A DNA stretch of 24,738 nt from the NCBI GenBank assembly GCA_964405075.1, contig CAYOMP010000032.1:1-24738 (forward strand), written 5' to 3'. Origin of the DNA: CAYOMP01 sp964405075. Lineage in GTDB: Bacteria; Bacillota; Clostridia; Lachnospirales; Lachnospiraceae. A model generated the notes under the pieces. That model was not told the origin of the DNA. It did not search any database and saw nothing but the letters and a program-made list of their open reading frames with translations. Shown in pieces: positions 1 through 6,976 of this stretch. Both the position numbers and the translations under genes were made by a program. Every line of letters starts with the position of its first letter. The stretch's first letter is position 1.

Positions 1-148
1 TATATTAGTTATCTAGCTTCATGAAGTAATTAGTCTCTTTATTAAAATTATTATAGTGTCATAGCATATTTTCTCTTCTATGTACATTTAGTAATATAAC
101 ATATTATCCAAAATAAGTGTTACAAATTTGGTATACTAAAAAATTATA

Positions 149-235
149 AGAAACACACTTTGCGAGTTTCGTGAGTTTCAATGCACTCGTCGAAAACCTA
201 TATAAACATAATTTTCTCCTCGTTGCTGGTGCACA
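149..235 (-). repeat. Dispersed repeat, copy 1
   Basis: First of three related copies of an approximately 87-bp repeat; the others are at 3066-3153 and 20781-20867. Shared blocks, read on the plus strand, include CTTTGCGAGTTTCGT, a CACTCGTCGAAAACCTAT block and AAACATAATTTTCTC. This copy lies just beyond the terminator of the feo genes. The repeat contains short inverted segments (GCGAG/CTCGC and GAGAAA/TTTCTC), so a transcript could fold. It has no coding capacity of its own. Copies 1 and 3 are closest to each other. Confidence 0.75.
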
Positions 236-270
236 ACAAAATAATGCCTGCACCACGAAAGTGCAGGCAT
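229..270 (-). terminator. Terminator of the feoB operon
   Basis: A perfect 10-bp stem (ATGCCTGCAC at 244-253 pairs with GTGCAGGCAT at 261-270) with a 7-nt loop is followed on the minus strand by the U-rich tail TATTTTGTTG. It starts 4 nt beyond the stop codon of the small Cys-rich gene at 275, so it closes the feoB transcript. Confidence 0.85.
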
Positions 271-274
271 AGAC

Positions 275-454
275 CTAATTATTCTCAATATGACATTTAC
301 AGTTCTCGTCTGTGTTTCCACATCCCTTACCGGAGCAATACCCAGCAGATGGACATCCAATACATCTGGTTCCTTTCTTCTTTTCTTTCCAAATATATAG
401 AATCGCTGCACCCAATATAATCAGTAGAATTCCTACCACTATCAAATTTTCCAT
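275..454 (-). CDS. FeoB-associated Cys-rich membrane protein
   Basis: A 59-residue protein. It begins MENLIVVGILLIILGAAIL, a single N-terminal membrane segment (about residues 4-22), then has a basic stretch (WKEKKK) and a Cys-rich tail with C31, C34, C40, C45, C52 and C54 (RCIGCPSAGYCSG and onward). This is the known layout of the FeoB-associated Cys-rich membrane protein family, found directly downstream of feoB in many Firmicutes. The start is supported by AAAGGAG five bases upstream of ATG. It lies 29 nt after the feoB stop codon, and a terminator follows at once, so it is the last gene of the feoB transcript. Its proposed role is to assist Fe(II) transport, perhaps by binding iron or a cluster; the biochemical function is not established. 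Confidence 0.9.
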   Translation of the reverse strand: MENLIVVGILLIILGAAILYIWKEKKKGTRCIGCPSAGYCSGKGCGNTDENCKCHIENN

Positions 455-483
455 CTCTGCTCCTTTCTGGCTGAGTCAACTAA

Positions 484-2496
484 TTATGCTTTTACTGTTT
501 TCTTTAATTCGTACTCTGCCTTAAACTGTTTATTTGTTCTATAAATTAATCCTACAACAATAGCAACCATAACAATTACTGCTATAAGACCTGGAACAAA
601 ACCATTACCAAGCTTACCTGTTGTAATCAATGTACCAATCTGGTATACCAAAAATGCTACTGTGTAGCCTGTTCCTAACTGAAGTGCTATACCTCCCCAT
701 AGCCACTTTTTGCTTTGCATTTCCGAATTCATAGCACCCAGTGCTGCAAAACAAGGAGGTGTAAATAAATTAAACATCAAATATGCAAGAGCTGCTACTT
801 TTGTAAGTGCCATTGCCTGAGCAACCACATTACCATCACCAATCAATGCAAGCTCTTCTGTATCAATAAAAGCACTTAAACCATAACATACAGCAAGTGT
901 TCCTACTACGTTTTCCTTTGCAATAAAACCAGTTACTGCAGCTGCTGCAAGCTGCCATGCTGCAATACCAACAATTGGTACAAGAAGAAACGCAATTGGA
1001 GAAGCAATCGTTGCAAGAATAGAAGTACTTTCCATTCCTTCCTCAACTACCTGCAACTGCCAGTTAAATGACTGCATAATCTGTACAATTGTATTACATA
1101 CAAGGATAATTGTTCCTGCTTTAATGATATATGCTTTTCCTCTTCCAAGCATAGAAATCGTTGCTCTTTTAAGGCTTGGAAGCTTATATTCAGGTAATTC
1201 AATAATGAAAAATGATTTTCTAAATTTGTATCCTGTAATTGCATTTACTAATAATGCTCCAAGTAGAATTAAAACAATTCCAACGAAGTACATCAATGTT
1301 CCTACCCAAGGTGTATCTGGGAAAAATGCACCCACAAATAATGCGATAACCGGCAGCTTTGCTCCACAAGGCATAAAAGGTGTCAGCATAGCTGTAGCTC
1401 TTCTTTCTCTCTCATTACGAATAGTACGACATGCCATAATACCCGGAATAGCACATCCTGTACCGATTACCATAGGAATTACAGATTTTCCTGAAAGACC
1501 TACTCTTTTGAATATTGGATCCAAAACTACAGTGGCCCTTGCCATATATCCGCAGTCCTCCAAAAGAGCAATCAAGAAATACATTACCATAACAAGTGGT
1601 AAGAAACCTACAACGGCACCTACACCACCAATGATTCCATCTACAAGTAGTGACTGTAAGAATGGATTAGCATTTTCAACCATACCTGCCACCCATTCCT
1701 GGAAAGTTTCTATTCCACCAACTAGCCAATCTGCAATCCATGTTCCAACTGTTGACTGTGAAATGTAAAACACACCAAACATAACCAAAGCAAAAACTGG
1801 AATTCCAAGCCATGGATTAGTAAGGACTGCATCAATTTTGTCCTGACCATTTTTCTCTCTTGTCAAGACTTTACGGTTTTCAACCGAAGAAACAATAGAT
1901 TTTACAAAATCAAAACGTTTTCTATCGGCAGCCTCTACTTCACTCTTATTATGTAAATCAATTTCATCCTGCACATAAGGTGCCTTTTGTTCGCATCCCT
2001 TCAAAGAAACGGCTTTCGTTACCACATCTTTTAATCCAATATGTCCTGAAGAAGTTGACACTGTCTTAATAACCGGACATCCTAATTTTTCAGATAAAAG
2101 CTCTACATTAATCTCTGTATCTTTCTTTTCATTAATATCACTCTTATTAAGTGCAACTACCACAGGAATTCCAAGTTCAAGAAGCTGTGTAGTAAAAAAC
2201 AAACTTCTGCTCAAATTCGTAGCATCAACTATATTAATTATTGCATCTGGATTCTCATTTTTTACATAAGCACTGGTAATGCTTTCCTCAGATGTAAACG
2301 GTGACATAGAATATGCTCCCGGCAAGTCTACTGCGATTAATTCTTCCTTTCCATCATAATAAGCCTTTTTAATCAGACTCTCCTTTTTTTCTACGGTAAC
2401 ACCAGCCCAGTTTCCTACCTTTTCATTTCTTCCAGTCAGGGCATTGTACATCGTGGTCTTTCCACTATTCGGATTACCAGTTAATGCGATTCTCAT
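484..2496 (-). CDS. feoB: Ferrous iron transport protein B
   Basis: FeoB, the inner-membrane Fe(II) transporter with an N-terminal GTPase domain; 670 residues, normal for Firmicutes FeoB. The G-protein motifs are clear: G1 GNPNSGKT (7-14), switch Thr in GVTVEK (about 34), G3 DLPG (57-60) and G4 NKSD (117-120). A helical bundle follows, then two Gate-type membrane regions from about residue 230 with motifs such as CGYMARA, GTGCAIPGIMACRTI and FMPCGAKLP. The final membrane part has FTPPCFAALGAM. Conserved Cys residues sit in the CGYMAR, GCAIP, PCGAK and PPCFA segments. The start has an excellent ribosome site (AAAGGAGG, 7 nt upstream). A palindrome of DtxR-like type lies 42-57 nt before the start, so the gene probably has its own iron-responsive promoter. 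Confidence 0.98.
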   Translation of the reverse strand: MRIALTGNPNSGKTTMYNALTGRNEKVGNWAGVTVEKKESLIKKAYYDGKEELIAVDLPGAYSMSPFTSEESITSAYVKNENPDAIINIVDATNLSRSLFFTTQLLELGIPVVVALNKSDINEKKDTEINVELLSEKLGCPVIKTVSTSSGHIGLKDVVTKAVSLKGCEQKAPYVQDEIDLHNKSEVEAADRKRFDFVKSIVSSVENRKVLTREKNGQDKIDAVLTNPWLGIPVFALVMFGVFYISQSTVGTWIADWLVGGIETFQEWVAGMVENANPFLQSLLVDGIIGGVGAVVGFLPLVMVMYFLIALLEDCGYMARATVVLDPIFKRVGLSGKSVIPMVIGTGCAIPGIMACRTIRNERERRATAMLTPFMPCGAKLPVIALFVGAFFPDTPWVGTLMYFVGIVLILLGALLVNAITGYKFRKSFFIIELPEYKLPSLKRATISMLGRGKAYIIKAGTIILVCNTIVQIMQSFNWQLQVVEEGMESTSILATIASPIAFLLVPIVGIAAWQLAAAAVTGFIAKENVVGTLAVCYGLSAFIDTEELALIGDGNVVAQAMALTKVAALAYLMFNLFTPPCFAALGAMNSEMQSKKWLWGGIALQLGTGYTVAFLVYQIGTLITTGKLGNGFVPGLIAVIVMVAIVVGLIYRTNKQFKAEYELKKTVKA

Positions 2497-2537
2497 GATT
2501 AATCCTCCTTTAATATACTATCGCTTTATAGATCTAT

Positions 2538-2553
2538 GTTAGTTTTAACTAAC
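2538..2553 (-). promoter_or_regulatory. DtxR-like operator before feoB
   Basis: GTTAGTTTTAACTAAC is a perfect palindrome with 7-bp arms, of the form GTTAG-N6-CTAAC. The same form occurs at 3168-3183 (feoA) and 23962-23977. On the minus strand it lies between TTGAGG (possible -35) and TATAAA, just ahead of the feoB ribosome site. Iron or manganese repressors of the DtxR/IdeR/MntR family bind related TTAG...CTAA palindromes; the assignment to this family is inference from the target gene and motif. Confidence 0.7.
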
Positions 2554-2564
2554 CTCAAAGTCAT

Positions 2565-2593
2565 AAAAAATAGTGATTTAATCACTATTTTTT
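2565..2593. terminator. Bidirectional terminator between feoA and feoB
   Basis: A 13-bp perfect stem (AAAAAATAGTGAT, 2565-2577; ATCACTATTTTTT, 2581-2593) with a 3-nt loop. The A/T runs on both sides make it a terminator in either direction. It separates the feoA transcript from the feoB promoter region, implying that the two feo genes are transcribed separately or that readthrough is partial. Confidence 0.8.
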
Positions 2594-2594
2594 T

Positions 2595-2780
2595 CATAGG
2601 AAACACCTTGATAAATTAACGTAAGAAAGATTTTTGGTTTCCTATGTATAAAAGTACTCCGTGCAATATGCGCAACTCGCGGAGACGAAGCTTGCCATAA
2701 AGGCACCGCTCGCGCGTGAAAAGTTTGCAATCAAACCCTTTATTCTTTTCCGCAAACACTCGTGACTTTAGCCCTGAGAT
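2595..2780. repeat. GC-rich intergenic block with inverted repeats
   Basis: This stretch between feoA and feoB has no gene. It starts with a 10-bp inverted repeat (CATAGGAAAC 2595-2604, GTTTCCTATG 2637-2646). It continues with sequence clearly richer in G+C than its surroundings (about 2660-2725), including the inverted pair CTCCG/CGGAG and a CGCTCGCGCG string. It resembles a palindromic interspersed repeat rather than a leader of feoB, but only one copy is in the window, so identity as a repeat is inference. Confidence 0.4.
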
Positions 2781-2796
2781 GAATACGGAAATTAAA

Positions 2797-3009
2797 CTAT
2801 ACCGAAATAGCTCTTGCTAAATCATTATCTATGTTATATCTGGCATCTTTGATAGAAACAACACAACCACCTTTAATGTGAGAAATCACAGTAATTGGCT
2901 CTCCAGTATAACATCCAAGTGAAAAAAGAAAAGACTTCAATTCTTCATCCTCAGCATCAATATCCCTAACAATATATTCTTCTCCAACTATTGCATCTTC
3001 TAAATTCAT
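2797..3009 (-). CDS. feoA: Ferrous iron transport protein A
   Basis: A 70-residue FeoA-type, SH3-like protein that is thought to bind or modulate FeoB. Visible family traits: N-terminal MNLEDAIVGEEYIV, a central turn (FLFSLGCYTGEPITV) and the C-terminal strand KGGCVVSIKDARYNID. The reading frame stays open upstream to 3138, but those 43 codons are translated from the dispersed repeat copy 2 and its edge. The family length (about 70-80) and the strong match of the N-terminus favour Met at 3009. An AAAGG lies 12 nt upstream, a rather long spacing. A consensus-type promoter and two palindromic sites lie further upstream (3166-3219), so the repeat is part of the 5' leader. Confidence 0.9.
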   Translation of the reverse strand: MNLEDAIVGEEYIVRDIDAEDEELKSFLFSLGCYTGEPITVISHIKGGCVVSIKDARYNIDNDLARAISV

Positions 3010-3065
3010 ATCTTTGCCATACCTTTCTATAAAAACACGTTTAATCAATACAACACATATATTAT

Positions 3066-3153
3066 GATAAGCACGCTTTGGGAGTTGCGTTAGTTTCGCA
3101 ACTTTCGTCAAAAACCTATGTAAACTTAATTTTCTCATCGTTACTAGCGTAAA
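3066..3153 (-). repeat. Dispersed repeat, copy 2, in the feoA leader
   Basis: Second copy of the repeat also found at 149-235 and 20781-20867, in the same orientation and more diverged. It keeps GCACGCTTTG, GCGTTAGTTTCGC, AAAACCTATGTAAAC and TTAATTTTCTC. It lies between the feoA promoter and start codon, and its reverse strand reads as a false N-terminal extension (LSLHRFLTKVAKLTQLPKR). A similar false peptide arises from copy 3. Confidence 0.75.
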
Positions 3154-3165
3154 TCATAAATATTG

Positions 3166-3219
3166 TAGTTAGTATTTTCTAACTAGTATGAGTTTAGTAT
3201 AACTAACTCATATTGTCAA
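3166..3219 (-). promoter_or_regulatory. feoA promoter with two DtxR-like operators
   Basis: On the minus strand TTGACA (3214-3219) is followed by a 17-bp spacer and TAAACT (3191-3196), a good sigma-A promoter. The spacer and -10 are covered by GAGTTTAGTATAACTAACTC (3190-3209), an imperfect palindrome with TTAG/CTAA half-sites. A second palindrome, TAGTTAG-TATTTT-CTAACTA (3166-3185), with perfect 7-bp arms lies just downstream. Its core, GTTAG-N6-CTAAC, equals the feoB site. This layout predicts repression by a metal-loaded DtxR-family protein when iron is plentiful. Confidence 0.75.
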
Positions 3220-3364
3220 CATTTTTTATAGCGAAAAATCTTTATCGATATTTTTTCTCAATTAGTAATTTATGGAAGTTTTTTATTCTTTTCTCATAAA
3301 AGAATTGTGCCTTTATCTTTCTTCACCAGATTATGTCTATTTAGCAAATATCTTATTCCCATTT

Positions 3365-4453
3365 TTATTTAAGATAACTCTCCACTACATCTCGATTTTC
3401 GAATAGTACACAGCCACCAGTATGATCCTCCATCAATGTACCTCCGTCTCGTAATTTTTCAAACAGTCCAGAATGTAGTACTTCCTTCAAAGACGTATCT
3501 CTCACATTCACATCTGAATATGGTGAAAACGGACACGGTTCTGCACCACCATGAGAATTAATATGAAAGAAGCCCCTGCCTGCTGCAATACATCCTCCGG
3601 AAGATTTTTCATCTCCTGGAAATGCTAAAAAAATCATATCAGGATATTGATTTCTTATTTTCTCCAGACGTTTATTCAAATATTCCCTTTCTTTGTCTTC
3701 TGGTGCTAAACTTTGCATTTTGGATGATATTGGCACAAATTCAACAAAAAACAGAGCTTTGCAACCTAATTCTTCTAGTTTTCCAATAAAAGTATCCGAT
3801 GTTACCTCTTCTAAATTATCTTTCGTAACTGTAACAGAAGAGCCAAATGGCAGTTTTTCTCTCTGCATTTTGGCCATGGCAGAGAAAACCTTCTCATATA
3901 CCCCTTCCCCTCTTCTGGCATCCGTCTGTTTTTCTTTACCTTCAATGCTAAATATAGGAATAAGATTTCTACTTTTTTTCAACATTCTAATGTATTCATC
4001 ATCTATAAGTGTACCATTTGTAAAAATTGGAAACATAATTTTTTGCCTGTTTCCAGCCTTTTCAATCACATCTCGACGAATCATTGGTTCGCCCCCTGCT
4101 AAAAGAATGAAACTAATTCCCATATCTTCTGCTTCGTCAAAAATATTATCCCATTCTTCTGTAGAAAGCTGTTCAACAGGTGCTGTATCTGCACAGGAAT
4201 GGACTGCTCTGGCATAGCATCCGGCACAGTGAAGATTACAACTGCTTGTAATACTGGCAATCAAAAAAGCTGGAACATGTTCTCCATTCTTCTCCAACTC
4301 GAAACGTTTTCTTGATGCTTGTTTTACTGCCATGGCAAACTTAGCCATAAAAACACTTTGTGCTGGGTTTGTTAAAGTAACTTTTACAGCATTTTTTACA
4401 ATATTTTCTACACCAGCAGTTAAATATTCTTGTATATCCATCGTTTCTTGCAT
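3365..4453 (-). CDS. Radical SAM protein with Cys-containing C-terminal region
   Basis: A 362-residue radical SAM enzyme. The cluster motif is C72-N-L-H-C76-A-G-C79, followed by Tyr, and the SAM-binding GGEP is at 120-123. About 65 residues precede the core. The C-terminal third has C288, C307 and C348 in GGC, EPCPFSP and GGCVLF contexts, a reduced SPASM-like arrangement that may bind a second cluster. The substrate is unknown. Its ATG follows the TAA of the upstream tetR gene directly, and its GGAGG lies within the tetR end, so the two are translationally coupled and the regulator very probably controls it. No peptide precursor gene is seen nearby, so a peptide-maturase role is not supported. 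Confidence 0.88.
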   Translation of the reverse strand: MQETMDIQEYLTAGVENIVKNAVKVTLTNPAQSVFMAKFAMAVKQASRKRFELEKNGEHVPAFLIASITSSCNLHCAGCYARAVHSCADTAPVEQLSTEEWDNIFDEAEDMGISFILLAGGEPMIRRDVIEKAGNRQKIMFPIFTNGTLIDDEYIRMLKKSRNLIPIFSIEGKEKQTDARRGEGVYEKVFSAMAKMQREKLPFGSSVTVTKDNLEEVTSDTFIGKLEELGCKALFFVEFVPISSKMQSLAPEDKEREYLNKRLEKIRNQYPDMIFLAFPGDEKSSGGCIAAGRGFFHINSHGGAEPCPFSPYSDVNVRDTSLKEVLHSGLFEKLRDGGTLMEDHTGGCVLFENRDVVESYLK

Positions 4454-5095
4454 TTATTTTTCCTCCATTCCCAAATCTTGTTTTCGATAAATTTGAAAAA
4501 ATTCTTCTATTTGATTGTCAATCATTTCAAGAGCTTCTTCCATATGCTCCGGCTGATTACTGTACATTGACAAAAGCAGATAGATTGGTGAATAAAAACT
4601 AATTGCTGCCGCTTTTGCATCTCTTTGGTAAAATACGCCCTTTTCCATCATTTCTTTAAAAAGCCTTTCCTGATATGAAATCGCATCCTCCAAAAAAATT
4701 TTTCGAAATATAGTATAAATCTGTGGATTTACATATTGCTCCATATGAGCAATTCGCCAAAATCGCGAAATATATGGATCTGTGAGATAGAATACAAATG
4801 CTTCTCTCGTGATTTTTTTCAGTCCTTCTAAATCAAATTTTACATAAAAATCAGATATTGAAGTATCCTGTTTATCATACTGTGGCATTCCTAAGGTCTC
4901 CGAAAGACTAGAAATATGCTTCATAATCAGTTCCACTATAGAATCAAAAATTTCCTGTTTACTCTTAAAATGGTTATATAAAGAAGCATCTTTTATTCCA
5001 ACTGCATCTGCTATATTTTTTACACTTGTACCTTTATAGCCCTTTTCTGCAAAAAGAATTAGTGCTTCCTCTGTGATTCTTTCCTTTGTTGTCAT
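4454..5095 (-). CDS. TetR family repressor of the radical SAM operon
   Basis: A 213-residue TetR/AcrR regulator. The N-terminus shows the classic fold: helix (MTTKERITEEALILFAEKG), then the helix-turn-helix YKGTSVKNIADAVGIKDASLYNHFKSKQEIF at about residues 20-50. The C-terminal ligand domain is variable; its ligand cannot be told. GGGAGG lies 6 nt before ATG. Directly upstream are two matching palindromes placed on a consensus promoter, a strong sign of autorepression. It is the first gene of a two-gene operon with the radical SAM protein, which starts at the next base. Confidence 0.93.
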   Translation of the reverse strand: MTTKERITEEALILFAEKGYKGTSVKNIADAVGIKDASLYNHFKSKQEIFDSIVELIMKHISSLSETLGMPQYDKQDTSISDFYVKFDLEGLKKITREAFVFYLTDPYISRFWRIAHMEQYVNPQIYTIFRKIFLEDAISYQERLFKEMMEKGVFYQRDAKAAAISFYSPIYLLLSMYSNQPEHMEEALEMIDNQIEEFFQIYRKQDLGMEEK

Positions 5096-5130
5096 TTTCT
5101 TCCTCCCATCATATATTTATAACGAGCCTT

Positions 5131-5187
5131 AAACTAGTAATCACTAGTTTTTTGTTACATTATAAACTAGTGACCACTAGTTGTCAA
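5131..5187 (-). promoter_or_regulatory. tetR promoter with two operators
   Basis: Minus-strand TTGACA (5182-5187), a 17-bp spacer and TATAAT (5159-5164) form a perfect consensus sigma-A promoter. The spacer is itself a palindrome, AACTAGTGACCACTAGTT (5165-5182). A second palindrome, AAACTAGTAATCACTAGTTT (5131-5150), sits around and after the expected start site. The two share ACTAGT half-sites and their centres are 33 bp apart, about three helical turns, so dimers would lie on the same face of the DNA. This fits tight repression by the TetR protein encoded next. Confidence 0.9.
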
Positions 5188-5203
5188 TCATTTAATATAA
5201 AAA

Positions 5204-5251
5204 TACCTCCAAAATAGATTCTAGTTATTAGCCTTGTCTACTTTAGAGGTA
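5204..5251 (-). repeat. Hairpin between tetR and oxdC
   Basis: TACCTCCAAAATAG (5204-5217) and CTACTTTAGAGGTA (5238-5251) are inverted with 12 of 14 matches around a 20-nt centre. On the minus strand the hairpin is followed by TTTTTATATT, so it could act as a terminator that shields the tetR promoter. Alternatively the two arms may be facing ends of a lost insertion sequence: the arm at 5236 begins TGTCTACTTTAGAGGTAGC, which looks like an IS terminus starting with TG. The rest of the 395-bp divergent gap (5096-5490) shows only the tetR operators and no gene. Confidence 0.45.
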
Positions 5252-5490
5252 GCATTTCATTTTGAATGGCTTTTTAATTTTATCTGATAATACATACATT
5301 TTTGTTATGTATCACTCTCATTCTTCTCGGAACCAGTTCCTACCATTTGTAATAACAATAAACTCTACTCATGTCTGACTAATTCTCCTCTAACTGAATA
5401 ATATAATTGAATTAAATATTTTCTTCTTATCACTTAGAGTATTTTTTTGCTCTTAGGTAAAAAATAAATGCTAGAAAGGAGTTTAATATT

Positions 5491-6786
5491 ATGGATAGAG
5501 AATTTTCAAAAAGAATGCAAGAAAAACTAGATGAATTAAAAAATTCAAATGAACCACAGCCTATTAGAAGTGATGGAGCCGGTGCATTAGATTTAGGCCC
5601 TAAAAATCCAGAGCGTGCAAAACAACTTCCAGATACATTAGTACCTCCTGCTACTGATTTTGGATTGATTCCTAATTTGAAATTTTCATTTGCAGATGCT
5701 CATATGACTTTAAAGCCTGGTGGATGGTCTCGTGAAATAACAAGTAGAGAATTACCGGTTGATGAAACCTTAGCCATTGTAAACATGAATCTTTCTCCCG
5801 GTGTTAGAGAAATGCATAGTCACCTTCAATCCGAATGGGGATATGTTTTACAAGGTGGTGCAAGAGTTACTGCTGTTGATGAAAAAGGCAGGAGTTTCAT
5901 TGCTGATTGTAAACCTGGAGAAGGATGGATTTTTCCAGCTAATATTCCTCATTCCATACAAGGTTTACATGAGGGTTGTGAATTTTTAATGTTATTTGAC
6001 AAAGGAAGCTATTCAGAAGATAATACATTTTCAATATCTGAACTATTTTCACATATTCCACGAGATGTATTATCTGCTAACTTTGGATGTGACGAATCTG
6101 AATTTGATGTAATTCCAGAAAAAGAAGTTTATATTGTTGATGGTGGTGACCCTGGTACCATCGAATCACAAACTGTTGACTCACCATATGGAGTTGTTCC
6201 AAATACTTTTAAACACGAACTAATCAATGTCAAACCATTTATCTCTGATGGTGGAAGTATAAGAATATTAGATAATAACAACTTTCCTGCATGTACTACA
6301 ACTTCTGCTGCTTTAGTAGAAATTGAACCTGGTGCCATGAGAGAAATTCACTGGCACTCAAATGCAGATGAACTTCAATATTACATTCAAGGTAAAGCTA
6401 GAATGACTGTTTTTCAACCTGGTCCAAAGGCAAGAACATTCAATTATCAAGCTGGTGATGTTGGATATGTTCCTGTTGGTAATTTCCATTATGTGCAAAA
6501 CATCGGTGATGAAAAAGTTATATTCTTAGAAATATTTAAAAGCAATCATTTCGCTGATATCTCATTAGCTCAATGGATAGCAATGACCCCAAAAGAAGTA
6601 GTTAAATCTGCTCTTAATCTTTCTGACGAATTTTTAGAAAATGTAAAGAAAGAAAGTAATCCTGTTGTTAAATATCCTGGTTTTGAAATGCCTCCTGCAA
6701 ATGGAACTCCTCAAAATGTACGATATTTTAAAGATTTTGATTATAAGGTAAAAAATGTACCATGTAATGCTACTAAAGAACATTAA
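5491..6786 (+). CDS. oxdC: Oxalate decarboxylase (bicupin)
   Basis: A 431-residue bicupin closely following the Bacillus OxdC pattern; it converts oxalate to formate and CO2 with Mn. Cupin 1 has R106, H109, H111, E115 (REMHSHLQSEW) and H154 (NIPHSIQ). Cupin 2 has R284, H287, H289, E294 (REIHWHSNADEL) and H333 (NFHYVQ). Both metal sites are therefore complete. The lid segment reads S175-E176-D177-N178, keeping the catalytic lid Glu that marks decarboxylases, although Bacillus has SENS. There is no signal peptide. A C-terminal tail of about 30 residues goes beyond the usual end. It is the only plus-strand gene, single, with AAAGGAG 10 nt before ATG and a strong terminator after it. No formyl-CoA transferase or oxalyl-CoA gene is nearby. 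Confidence 0.93.
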   Translation: MDREFSKRMQEKLDELKNSNEPQPIRSDGAGALDLGPKNPERAKQLPDTLVPPATDFGLIPNLKFSFADAHMTLKPGGWSREITSRELPVDETLAIVNMNLSPGVREMHSHLQSEWGYVLQGGARVTAVDEKGRSFIADCKPGEGWIFPANIPHSIQGLHEGCEFLMLFDKGSYSEDNTFSISELFSHIPRDVLSANFGCDESEFDVIPEKEVYIVDGGDPGTIESQTVDSPYGVVPNTFKHELINVKPFISDGGSIRILDNNNFPACTTTSAALVEIEPGAMREIHWHSNADELQYYIQGKARMTVFQPGPKARTFNYQAGDVGYVPVGNFHYVQNIGDEKVIFLEIFKSNHFADISLAQWIAMTPKEVVKSALNLSDEFLENVKKESNPVVKYPGFEMPPANGTPQNVRYFKDFDYKVKNVPCNATKEH

Positions 6787-6840
6787 AATCTTTGATTTTC
6801 ACAATGCAGCGAAGATAATATTTTTGTTACTCACATAAAT

Positions 6841-6907
6841 AAAAGAACATCTACCCCTCAAAAGTATTTTACTCAAACTAATACCTTGCATAAGTAGATG
6901 TTCTTTT
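6841..6907. terminator. Bidirectional terminator between oxdC and the chemoreceptor gene
   Basis: A 14-bp perfect inverted repeat (AAAAGAACATCTAC 6841-6854; GTAGATGTTCTTTT 6894-6907) with T-rich flanks on both strands and a 39-nt loop. It lies between the converging ends of oxdC (6786) and the minus-strand chemoreceptor gene (6977), and serves both. Confidence 0.85.
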
Positions 6908-6976
6908 TAATATTTTACTCATTTCATTTTTGTCTCTTTGATAAGTGAAATATAGCAAAACAAACACTTCAAGCTA

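Noticed and set aside
1124..1768. 214-codon plus-strand frame inside feoB
   Set aside because: It is antisense to clearly conserved FeoB sequence.
3010..3138. N-terminal extension of FeoA by 43 residues
   Set aside because: The extra codons come from repeat copy 2, there is no ribosome site at 3138, and FeoA proteins are about 70-80 residues.
3284..3305. Hairpin ATTCTTTT/AAAAGAAT after the radical SAM gene as a terminator
   Set aside because: No T run follows on the minus strand, where it would be needed.
3693..4217. 174-codon plus-strand frame inside the radical SAM gene
   Set aside because: It is antisense to the cluster-binding and core regions of a clear radical SAM enzyme.
3365..5095. 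Radical SAM peptide (RiPP) maturation cluster
   Set aside because: No precursor peptide, leader-binding domain, protease or exporter was found nearby.
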